Shown piece by piece: positions 8,539-13,877 of a stretch of 20,694 nt of DNA. The notes beneath the pieces are model-generated. The model worked only from the letters and a program-made list of their open reading frames with translations. It did not search any database and was not told the origin of the DNA. The translations under genes were made by a program, and so were the position numbers. The DNA is from SVTX01 sp045612105 (GTDB taxonomy: Bacteria > Bacillota > Clostridia > Oscillospirales > CAG-272). Every line of letters begins with the position of its first letter. Position 1 is the stretch's first letter. The DNA lies in assembly GCA_045612105.1 (NCBI GenBank), contig JAZKYL010000084.1, positions 1-20,694 of the forward strand. The letters are read 5' to 3'.

Positions 8539-9546
8539 ATGGCACACAAAATAGAAAAAAGTCAAGTCAGAAGTCCCCGAATCGCTGCAGAACCAAAAAA
8601 AGAAGCATTTTTACCTATTCTTTTGGCAACGGTCTGCATGTTTGTGGCTCTTTTGGCGGTAATAATAGATAAGTTCATTTATCGATTCGGTGGAGAAATG
8701 CTTTCGCCGATGATAGCACAAATAATCATTCTTTTGATCCCCTCTTATCTTTGTATGCTGCTGATATTTCCCGAAAAGTCTCCGCTATATCAGCTGAAAG
8801 CGATAGGCATGGGAAGACTTCGCGCCGAATATATATTCTTTATGATATTTACGTCGATGTTTATGATCACGACCTCCCTTCTGTTGAATATCATCTTCGG
8901 AGGCGTATATCCTATATCGGACGGCTTCACTCTGCTTGGAACCTTCACTGCGGGTGTGGGCGAATATACGGTATCTTATACATATTTGATAATAGTTTAC
9001 GCGGCAGTACCCGCAATAGTCGAAGAGCTGCTTTTCAGAGGCCTTATATACAGTTTACTTTCAAAGATAAGCGAAAGCGTCGCTATCTGTGTCTCATCAA
9101 TCGTCTCGGCTGCGTTTGCGTTCAGCATTGGCGGTTTTCCCGCGGCACTCTTCTGCGGTCTCACTTACTGCTTTATCAGACACACCACCGGCACGCTTCA
9201 GGCGGGTATGGTAGTTCATTTTGTTTTTAATCTGTACGCTGTATTTGCACAGACCAATTTAGCGAAATATTTTGTTTCGTCGCAGAATCTGTTTTTGCTT
9301 GTAATAGTAATAATTGCGGCATGGCTTATCAGCGTGGCACTGTTCTGCTCCGAATCCGCAAAAATTTACAGAAACAAATCGGAAAGGATCAAAAGCGGAA
9401 CCGAGACCTCGTCTCTTCCTTCAATAGACGTCAATAAGATCGTTCAAGAGCTGAAAGGCATTTTAGTATACCGTCCTACGATGATATGCACGATAGTATT
9501 GGCGGTATCTTTTATTGCAATAACGGTCATTGGATATTTTGCTTAA
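8539..9546 (+). CDS. CPBP family intramembrane protein (CAAX protease/bacteriocin-processing type)
   Basis: A membrane protein of about 335 residues with roughly eight hydrophobic segments. The CPBP core is visible: motif 1 EELLFRG (EExxxR) and motif 3 HFVFN (HxxxN). Motif 2, normally FxxxH, reads FAFSIGG and lacks the expected His, so proteolytic activity is uncertain. The ATG at 8539 is chosen because it follows the DJ-1 stop by one base (TAAAATG), which fits translational coupling; the frame extends back to 8491 inside DJ-1. No good ribosome site precedes either start. Family members process prenylated proteins, bacteriocins or membrane anchors; the substrate here is unknown. Confidence 0.85.
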   Translation: MAHKIEKSQVRSPRIAAEPKKEAFLPILLATVCMFVALLAVIIDKFIYRFGGEMLSPMIAQIIILLIPSYLCMLLIFPEKSPLYQLKAIGMGRLRAEYIFFMIFTSMFMITTSLLLNIIFGGVYPISDGFTLLGTFTAGVGEYTVSYTYLIIVYAAVPAIVEELLFRGLIYSLLSKISESVAICVSSIVSAAFAFSIGGFPAALFCGLTYCFIRHTTGTLQAGMVVHFVFNLYAVFAQTNLAKYFVSSQNLFLLVIVIIAAWLISVALFCSESAKIYRNKSERIKSGTETSSLPSIDVNKIVQELKGILVYRPTMICTIVLAVSFIAITVIGYFA

Positions 9547-9551
9547 AATTA

Positions 9552-9590
9552 CAGACGGATTTTTCAAAAAGCACTTGAAAAATCCGTCTG
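9552..9590 (+). terminator. Hairpin terminator after the CPBP gene
   Basis: A perfect 16-bp stem from CAGACGGA to TCCGTCTG with a 7-nt loop, 5 bases after the stop codon. The T-run is inside the stem, and the downstream sequence CTTATGG is poor in T. The right arm includes the -35 box of the tRNA promoter. Confidence 0.65.
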
Positions 9591-9603
9591 CTTATGGTAT
9601 ACT
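9575..9603 (+). promoter_or_regulatory. Promoter of the tRNA-Arg gene
   Basis: TTGAAA at 9575-9580, 17 bases, TATACT at 9598-9603. The tRNA begins 27 bases downstream of the -10 box. The -35 box is embedded in the terminator hairpin of the upstream operon. Confidence 0.8.
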
Positions 9604-9629
9604 GTAAACCGTGTTCAAAAATTGAATAT

Positions 9630-9706
9630 CTACCCGTGGCACAGCTGGATAGCGCGTCAGACTCCGACTCTGAAGGTCAACGGTTCGAATCCGTTCGGGT
9701 AGGCCA
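9630..9706 (+). tRNA. tRNA-Arg (anticodon CCG)
   Basis: A full cloverleaf with encoded CCA. The acceptor is CTACCCG/CGGGTAG with discriminator G. The D-arm is GCAC/GCGC with one A-C mismatch and the GG of the D-loop. The anticodon stem is TCAGA/TCTGA with loop CTCCGAC, giving anticodon CCG. The variable loop is AGGTC, and the T-arm AACGG/CCGTT has the standard loop TTCGAAT. It reads CGG codons as arginine. It is the only intact tRNA in the window, and its 3' end is repeated twice downstream. Confidence 0.95.
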
Positions 9707-9749
9707 AAAACACAAAAAGAGGTGGCTTGTCCATCTCTTTTGTGTTTTT
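9706..9749 (+). terminator. Terminator of the tRNA-Arg gene
   Basis: A stem of about 19 bp beginning at the last A of CCA (AAAAACACAAAAAGAGGTGG) and ending in TTTTGTGTTTTT, with loop CTTGT. One bulged A and one G-T pair. Confidence 0.9.
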
Positions 9750-9755
9750 AGTATA

Positions 9756-9834
9756 TTCGATCGGTACAGAGAAACGTTACACCACAATCGCTTGCGATTG
9801 TGCGTATGGGTTCTGAATCCGTTCGGGTAGGCCA
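9756..9834 (+). repeat. tRNA-like decoy unit 1 (tRNA-Arg-derived)
   Basis: About 79 bases ending in the same CCGTTCGGGTAGGCCA as the upstream tRNA-Arg. The 5' end (TATTCG) can pair with the CGGGTA of the tail. The D and anticodon arms are replaced by unrelated sequence plus a perfect hairpin, CACAATCGC/GCGATTGTG (9783-9802). The T-arm reads GGTTCTGAATCC (9809-9820), with one extra T compared with the functional GGTTCGAATCC. It cannot be a working tRNA. 63 of 65 bases of its body (9756-9820) are identical to unit 2. Confidence 0.8.
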
Positions 9835-9872
9835 AACAAAGAGCAGGGGGCTTGTCCTCCTGCTCTTTGTTT
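9834..9872 (+). terminator. Terminator of decoy unit 1
   Basis: A 17-bp stem starting at the A of CCA (AAACAAAGAGCAGGGGG) with one G-T pair and the same CTTGT loop as the tRNA terminator, but with a different stem sequence; it ends TTTGTTTG. Confidence 0.85.
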
Positions 9873-9875
9873 GCT

Positions 9876-10006
9876 CTATCCGATCGGTACAGAGAAATGT
9901 TACACCACAATCGCTTGCGATTGTGCGTATGGGTTCTGAATCCTACGCAAACCTACGGTTTGCTCACCGAGTTTTGCTCCGCAAAACTTCGCGTTCGGGT
10001 AGGCCA
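9876..10006 (+). repeat. tRNA-like decoy unit 2 with a 49-base hairpin insertion
   Basis: Starts CTATCCG, which pairs with the CGGGTAG of its own tail, so an acceptor-like stem is kept. The body carries the same hairpin and the altered T-arm GGTTCTGAATCC (9932-9943) as unit 1. Between T-arm and tail lie 49 extra bases (9944-9992) made of two hairpins, GCAAACC/GGTTTGC and AGTTTTGC/GCAAAACT. The 21-base tail GTTCGGGTAG...ACAAAG is then identical to unit 1. Confidence 0.8.
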
Positions 10007-10070
10007 AACAAAGGGACCGAGTCAAAAGCTTTTTAGGAAACGAATGGCTCAGCCCCTTTTTGTTATTTTT
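10006..10070 (+). terminator. Terminator of decoy unit 2
   Basis: AACAAAGGG (10007-10015) pairs with CCCTTTTTGTT near 10053-10064, with an imperfect inner stem GAG/CTC and a larger loop, then ATTTTTT. It overlaps the 3' end of the convergent gene at 10063. Confidence 0.65.
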
Positions 10071-10596
10071 TAACATCGACCCCCATTGTGATATGGGTTC
10101 TTTTTGAATAAACAACGGTGCCGTTATATTCACCGAGGTCAAGTCCGCCGCCACCGTGAAGAGAGGTGCCGTCGTCAAGATCGATATAATTCAACTTATT
10201 GCCCTGAGTGACCTCGAACTTTCCTACGTAGGTCTCATAGTCCTTTACGGCGAAGTCGATCCAACCGGGAACTACGAAAAGCACGGCGATAGTCACCGAA
10301 AGAGACACAATAATTATTCCGAGGCACACACTTCCGAATATGCTCTTGGCATTTTTCTTTCTTTGGTTTTTCTTCTTGCGCTTCAATCTTTTAAGCCCCT
10401 GTGCCGCTCCGGGGTCGTTCTTAGCCTGCTTTCTGAGATTTCGTATGCGGTTTTTACCCTTAACGTCGCTTTTTTTGACGCACGATGCAAGCCAAAAGCC
10501 TGCCGCCACTAAAAGTCCCAGCAAAAGGACGCTCATTATTATTGTCTGAGTCAGCAATCTTGTTTCCAGGATCGCGATAGTACATGAAACATTCAT
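10063..10596 (-). CDS. Unknown membrane protein with two transmembrane segments
   Basis: 177 residues from ATG 10596, chosen because GGAGGT lies 7-8 bases upstream. A hydrophobic segment (about residues 18-40) is followed by a very Lys/Arg-rich cytoplasmic linker (about 42-80, including RLKRKKKNQRKK). A second hydrophobic segment (about 85-110) precedes a C-terminal domain of about 65 residues containing VGKFEVTQGNKLNYIDLDDG, probably outside the membrane. I recognise no family. It has its own promoter, whose sequence is almost the same as that of the neighbouring operon. The stop codon lies within the terminator zone of the tRNA-decoy array. Confidence 0.75.
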   Translation of the reverse strand: MNVSCTIAILETRLLTQTIIMSVLLLGLLVAAGFWLASCVKKSDVKGKNRIRNLRKQAKNDPGAAQGLKRLKRKKKNQRKKNAKSIFGSVCLGIIIVSLSVTIAVLFVVPGWIDFAVKDYETYVGKFEVTQGNKLNYIDLDDGTSLHGGGGLDLGEYNGTVVYSKRTHITMGVDVKK

Positions 10597-10735
10597 CAGA
10601 TCAACCTCCACATTTATATCATAGTTTTTATGACCGCCAAAAGCGGCTTGATTTCTCAAGCAGTTGCAAAACGACTTTAGATATTAGAACTAACATTTAA
10701 TGGATACTACATAATTTCACGGTCTTTCTGAATTA

Positions 10736-10764
10736 ATTGTAGCACAAATTTACTATAATGTCAA
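10736..10764 (-). promoter_or_regulatory. Promoter of the two-TM protein gene
   Basis: On the minus strand TTGACA (10764-10759), 17 bases, TACAAT (10741-10736). The surrounding bases closely match the promoter at 12888-12916. The leader is about 130 nt and has two small hairpins (CCGC/GCGG and CTTGA/TCAAG). Confidence 0.85.
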
Positions 10765-10817
10765 GATACGGGGGAGAATGGCATTTCTTGCTTGTCCTTT
10801 ACGGACTTATTTTCTGA

Positions 10818-11186
10818 CTATCGCTTTTTCTTAAAAACACAAAACACTACACTTAAAATTATAACTTGCAATCCTATTACGACAAAATATAAATAAAGAT
10901 CGAACAGAATTACGTAACATACAGAAACAGCAATCGAAAGAACGATGCCGAAAATAATAACCCACCAAGCCCATTGATCTTTTCTTTTATCAAAAAGCTG
11001 AATTATTGTATAAGCTATAAAAACAAAGGCAAGTCCAAACGTCCAAGCCCGTATATCGGGAAGTAAAATCGCAAAAACGATCAGATTTGCGATTAAACAA
11101 CCGTTGGATAATATATGCAAAAGGCGTTTTAATCTGATTATCGGATTGTTTTGCGGAGATATGTAACGATTATAATTCTTTTTCAC
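10818..11186 (-). CDS. Unknown small membrane protein
   Basis: 122 residues from GTG 11186, which has GGAG about 7 bases upstream. There are four hydrophobic segments with short loops, and the C-terminus is basic (FKKKR). No family is recognised. Its start overlaps the end of the upstream gene by 17 bases, so the two are probably translationally coupled. It is the last gene of a four-gene minus-strand operon. No terminator is obvious after it. Confidence 0.7.
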   Translation of the reverse strand: MKKNYNRYISPQNNPIIRLKRLLHILSNGCLIANLIVFAILLPDIRAWTFGLAFVFIAYTIIQLFDKRKDQWAWWVIIFGIVLSIAVSVCYVILFDLYLYFVVIGLQVIILSVVFCVFKKKR

Positions 11187-11613
11187 AAATTCTCCGCCTT
11201 TCCGTGTTAATCGATGCCATAAGCTTTACTATCGATATAGCCTCCAGAACAAAGATCGCCAGATAGTATGCGTTCCATATATAAACGCTGATGCCGAGTC
11301 TGCCACCGACGAAGATCACCATGGGAACAGCTCCTATCAGCAAAAGTGCCAATATTCCGTTGAATACGGGATCGATTTTCTTAAATACTCTTATAATCGA
11401 AAGAACTGCGTCGACAAGATAAAAGATAAGGCTAAACATTGCGATCAATATGCCATAAAACCAAAAAGCAAATGAAGGACCAACTCCAAACCCTTCCTCT
11501 GTGGGTGGAACGTAGTTGATCATCGCCACCAGGGATGCTATCATAAAGCCAAAGCTTACAAGGCTTATTGCCATTGCAATAATTGCGTGGATCTTTGAGG
11601 ATATATCCTTCAT
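11170..11613 (-). CDS. Unknown four-TM membrane protein
   Basis: 147 residues from ATG 11613 with a strong ribosome site (GGGAGGAGAGG) upstream. Four hydrophobic segments lie at about residues 10-33, 48-72, 83-104 and 108-130, and the C-terminus is charged. No enzyme motif is visible and no family is recognised. It lies 53 bases after the upstream paralogue gene and overlaps the downstream gene. Confidence 0.75.
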   Translation of the reverse strand: MKDISSKIHAIIAMAISLVSFGFMIASLVAMINYVPPTEEGFGVGPSFAFWFYGILIAMFSLIFYLVDAVLSIIRVFKKIDPVFNGILALLLIGAVPMVIFVGGRLGISVYIWNAYYLAIFVLEAISIVKLMASINTERRRICEKEL

Positions 11614-11666
11614 AACCTCTCCTCCCGTTTGTAAGTCGTTTTGTTTCCAGTTTAATAAATCAGCCG

Positions 11667-12239
11667 CTATTTCTCTTTGTACTCAAAATACTCGGCAGGG
11701 TATGCCATAACGATCTTTCCCGTACTCCTTTTTCTTACCACCGTAAAAAGATCTCCGATCTGCGAGCTTTGGCAGATGGCAGCATCAGACATCGGTCTCT
11801 CCTCGCACCAAAGATAATTGTCCTTCGGAACACACCAAACGTCTCGGTTATCAAACGTCATTGTGTAGTTGTTTATTACTTCAACTCCGCTGTACCACTT
11901 GTGTCCTTTGCTGACGGTATATCTTTCATGCTCTATATCGGTCAGTATTCCCGTGCTTATCTCGTAATCCTCTATTCGCACGCTTTTCAGCTTGCGCTTC
12001 AACTTCACGACCTCGTAAATTGAGAACGTGGGCAAAGCAATAATAAGTAACAGAAAGAACCACAAAACAAACGCGGGATATATTATCTCGATTACAACAA
12101 ATCCTATTCCAAACAAAATCGCGATTATTTTGATCAAATCGTTATGTTTTTTATTTTTCGGCGAATGAGTAGTCTGCTTTATAGAAGTTTTTATATCCTT
12201 CAAAAGCTCCGCCTCTGTAAATCTTTCCTTTTTTGCCAA
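11667..12239 (-). CDS. Unknown membrane-anchored protein, paralogue A
   Basis: About 190 residues. A basic N-terminus precedes a pair of hydrophobic segments (about 38-80). A soluble domain follows, ending in a motif shared with its neighbour: NYLWCEERPMSDAAI, then GDLFTVV and IVMAYPAEYFEYK. TTG 12239 is taken as the start because AAAGGCGG lies 8 bases upstream; GTG 12248 overlaps that site. It lies 44 bases downstream of paralogue B on the same strand. The function is not recognised. The conserved C-terminal domain with a short hairpin anchor suggests a membrane-bound sensor or an effector-like protein, but this is only inference. Confidence 0.75.
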   Translation of the reverse strand: MAKKERFTEAELLKDIKTSIKQTTHSPKNKKHNDLIKIIAILFGIGFVVIEIIYPAFVLWFFLLLIIALPTFSIYEVVKLKRKLKSVRIEDYEISTGILTDIEHERYTVSKGHKWYSGVEVINNYTMTFDNRDVWCVPKDNYLWCEERPMSDAAICQSSQIGDLFTVVRKRSTGKIVMAYPAEYFEYKEK

Positions 12240-12283
12240 ATGCTTCACCGCCTTTTCTTAATTAATCGTTGCACAAATGCACT

Positions 12284-12862
12284 TTACACTATAACCTCAC
12301 TTTTATATTCGAAATACTCAGCGGGATATGCCATAACGATCTCGCCCGTGGTCTTTTTTGTCACAGTCCAGAAAAGATCCCCGTGGCTTGTAGTCTGATA
12401 TATCGCGCGGTCCGACATAGGGCATTCTCTACTCCAGGTATAGTTGTCCCGAGGTACATTCCACTTCTTTCCGCTTTCAAAATACACGATGAAAACGCGT
12501 ATCTCACTCATCTTTTCGCGCATACGGCTTATACTGTGGTCAGTAACATATACCTCCTCATTAACGTAAGAAACGGCTTCTTTTTTTATCTCATAACCGT
12601 CAAGGGATACTTTTTCTGCACTTTTTCTTTTGAGAAAATAATCGAGCGTCAGATATGCAATAATAAAAACCAATGAAATAGCCAATACAAGCTTATAATA
12701 ATCCCTGAAAATGATCATTGCAGCAATCAGTACTAATGTAAATATATGAAATGGGATCAAGGACTTACGGTGCTCGGAATGAGACAGATTTGCCGGATGC
12801 CTGAGAATATTTTTTATGTCAGATATTATTTTATCGTTTGTCAAAGGTTGTTTTTGGGGCAT
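12284..12862 (-). CDS. Unknown membrane-anchored protein, paralogue B
   Basis: 192 residues from ATG 12862, with AAAGGCGGT upstream. It has the same layout as its downstream neighbour: two hydrophobic segments (about 35-75), then a soluble domain. Its C-terminal part, NYTWSRECPMSDRAIYQ, GDLFWTVTKK and IVMAYPAEYFEYK, is close to paralogue A, whereas the N-terminal and middle parts have diverged. This pattern suggests an old tandem duplication with the C-terminal domain under selection. It is the first gene of the four-gene operon. Confidence 0.78.
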   Translation of the reverse strand: MPQKQPLTNDKIISDIKNILRHPANLSHSEHRKSLIPFHIFTLVLIAAMIIFRDYYKLVLAISLVFIIAYLTLDYFLKRKSAEKVSLDGYEIKKEAVSYVNEEVYVTDHSISRMREKMSEIRVFIVYFESGKKWNVPRDNYTWSRECPMSDRAIYQTTSHGDLFWTVTKKTTGEIVMAYPAEYFEYKSEVIV

Positions 12863-12887
12863 AAATAATTACCGCCTTTCTGCGTTA

Positions 12888-12916
12888 ATTGTAACACGAA
12901 ATAACCATAATGTCAA
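12888..12916 (-). promoter_or_regulatory. Promoter of the four-gene membrane-protein operon
   Basis: On the minus strand TTGACA (12916-12911), 17 bases, TACAAT (12893-12888). The flanks (TGTCAAG, then ACGGxGGAGAATGG on the plus strand) match those of the promoter at 10736-10764. Confidence 0.85.
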
Positions 12917-12939
12917 GGGACGGTGGAGAATGGAGGCAA

Positions 12940-13038
12940 TTTTTTCGCTTATCCCGAAATGGATAAGCGAAAAAAGGGATTCTGAACCTTTACACACGCT
13001 TCGCGAGGTGCAGGATCAGAATCCTCTGTGCCTAGCCA
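12940..13038. repeat. tRNA-tail/terminator element, two-sided
   Basis: A 15-bp hairpin TTTTTTCGCTTATCC/GGATAAGCGAAAAAA (12940-12975) acts as a terminator in either direction. It is joined to GGATTCTGAACC (12977-12988), which reads GGTTCAGAATCC on the minus strand. A second inverted T-arm-like motif GGATCAGAATCC (13013-13024) is followed by CTGTGCCTAGCCA, a tRNA-like tail with CCA. Both T-arm motifs carry the extra base seen in the decoys after the tRNA-Arg gene. No full cloverleaf can be drawn. Confidence 0.6.
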
Positions 13039-13115
13039 TAAAATACTACGAAAAAGATATTTTTTACGTTTTGCATTAAGATTTCGAACTCAAACCGTTT
13101 TTAGGCGATGCCGAA

Positions 13116-13264
13116 TGTGAAATAATTCACTTCGTGAATTGTGAAATATTGCTCCTTCGTCGCAATGTGAAATGAAATTCGCCTCTTCACGCGCGAAGCG
13201 CATTTCACATGCGAAGCATATTTCACGCTCCGCAGGAGTATTTCACTCGCCGCAGGCGAATTTC
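13116..13264. repeat. Array of hairpins with a constant GTGAAAT/ATTTCAC linker
   Basis: The left half has hairpins separated by GTGAAAT (for example AATTCAC/GTGAATT at about 13124-13140). The right half has hairpins separated by ATTTCAC: ATGC/GCAT, CTCC/GGAG and TCGCC/GGCGA. The two linkers are reverse complements. GAAATTCGCC (13174-13183) and GGCGAATTTC (13255-13264) pair exactly and enclose the right half. The stems differ in sequence from unit to unit while pairing is kept. There is no gene in 12863-13495. Confidence 0.7.
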
Positions 13265-13268
13265 GTTG

Positions 13269-13302
13269 AAAAAAGCAGATTGCTTTCGCAATCTGCTTTT
13301 TT
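13269..13302. terminator. Bidirectional terminator hairpin
   Basis: A 15-bp stem AAAAAAGCAGATTGC/GCAATCTGCTTTTTT with a 4-nt loop. On the minus strand it directly follows the tRNA-like tail that ends at 13305. Confidence 0.8.
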
Positions 13303-13304
13303 CT

Positions 13305-13389
13305 TGGCTGGGGCACAGGGATTCAGAACATTTACCTGAATCGCAAGCGATTCAGGCGTCGGACTTCAAATTGACCAATACTCGAGCCA
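13305..13389. repeat. Two-sided tRNA-like decoy element
   Basis: The minus strand reads GTTCTGAATCC (13329-13319), then CTGTGCCCCAGCCA, an altered T-arm plus acceptor-like tail with CCA, then the terminator at 13302-13269. The plus strand ends CTCGAGCCA at 13389 and runs straight into another terminator. The two ends pair (TTGGCT with AGCCAA). Inside is the hairpin CCTGAATCGC/GCGATTCAGG (13335-13356), whose core AATCGCTTGCGATT (read on the minus strand) is the same as in the decoys at 9783-9802 and 9905-9924. Confidence 0.65.
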
Positions 13390-13428
13390 AAAAGAAAGAG
13401 CAACACTATCGTGTTGCTCTTTCTTTTT
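13389..13428 (+). terminator. Terminator of the two-sided decoy
   Basis: A perfect 18-bp stem starting at the A of the CCA-like end (AAAAAGAAAGAGCAACAC) with loop TATC, ending CTTTCTTTTTGTG. Confidence 0.85.
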
Positions 13429-13495
13429 GTGTAATAACTCATTCGTTAATACAATGAACTGCCGAAAGCGAAAATGGTGCATTTTATGGCTCGTT

Positions 13496-13762
13496 TTACT
13501 TGCGCAAAATTTCGAGCATCATCTGCGCTCCAAGCCGAAACGCATACACGAATATTGCCTCTTCCGCAAGACTGGCATACTCGCTCCAACAATCATCAAA
13601 TCGCTCAAGAATATCCTTCTGCTCGTCGGTTACCGATTTTAATAGGCTTTCGTGATGCCGAGCCATATATTCCATTAGCTCTTTCATTGCGGGAGTGTTA
13701 TTACGGCTTTCGGTTTGTGGGCAAATATTGCCGTGCCACAGTTCTGCAATCGTATCTTTCAT
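13496..13762 (-). CDS. DUF6809-like small protein
   Basis: 88 residues from ATG 13762, chosen because AAGGAGG lies 7 bases upstream. The sequence opens MKDTIAELWHGNI. It contains LLKSVTDEQKDILERFDDCWSE, then a C-terminal helix FVYAFRLGAQMMLEI, a layout I know from the DUF6809 proteins of gut Clostridia (from memory, not checked). It is mostly helical and has no catalytic motif; its function is unknown. It lies 116 bases downstream of the radical SAM gene on the same strand with its own strong ribosome site. It may be just the flank of the RiPP locus rather than part of it. Confidence 0.75.
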   Translation of the reverse strand: MKDTIAELWHGNICPQTESRNNTPAMKELMEYMARHHESLLKSVTDEQKDILERFDDCWSEYASLAEEAIFVYAFRLGAQMMLEILRK

Positions 13763-13877
13763 AAACGCACCTCCTTGTAGCACAACACTATACCATAAGA
13801 GGGGCGCATAGTCCAGATAACTTTTTGTGAACGAAATTAAGACATTTTTGTGCTTTAGTTTGACATCAAATATTTTT

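Noticed and set aside
9756..10006. Two additional functional tRNAs after tRNA-Arg
   Set aside because: No D-arm or anticodon arm can be formed and the T-loop has an extra base; only the 3' acceptor strand and CCA are preserved.
9691..10006. att sites of an integrated phage or integrative element at the tRNA 3' end
   Set aside because: The three tail copies are only 128 and 172 bases apart with no integrase or cargo between them, and each is followed by its own terminator. A very decayed origin from integration cannot be fully excluded.
13116..13264. CRISPR array
   Set aside because: The constant part is only 7 nt and the variable parts are themselves palindromic; no 25-40-nt repeats and no cas genes.
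13209..13457. Plus-strand frame of 82 codons over the hairpin array and decoy
   Set aside because: It reads through terminator hairpins and palindromes and has no ribosome site.
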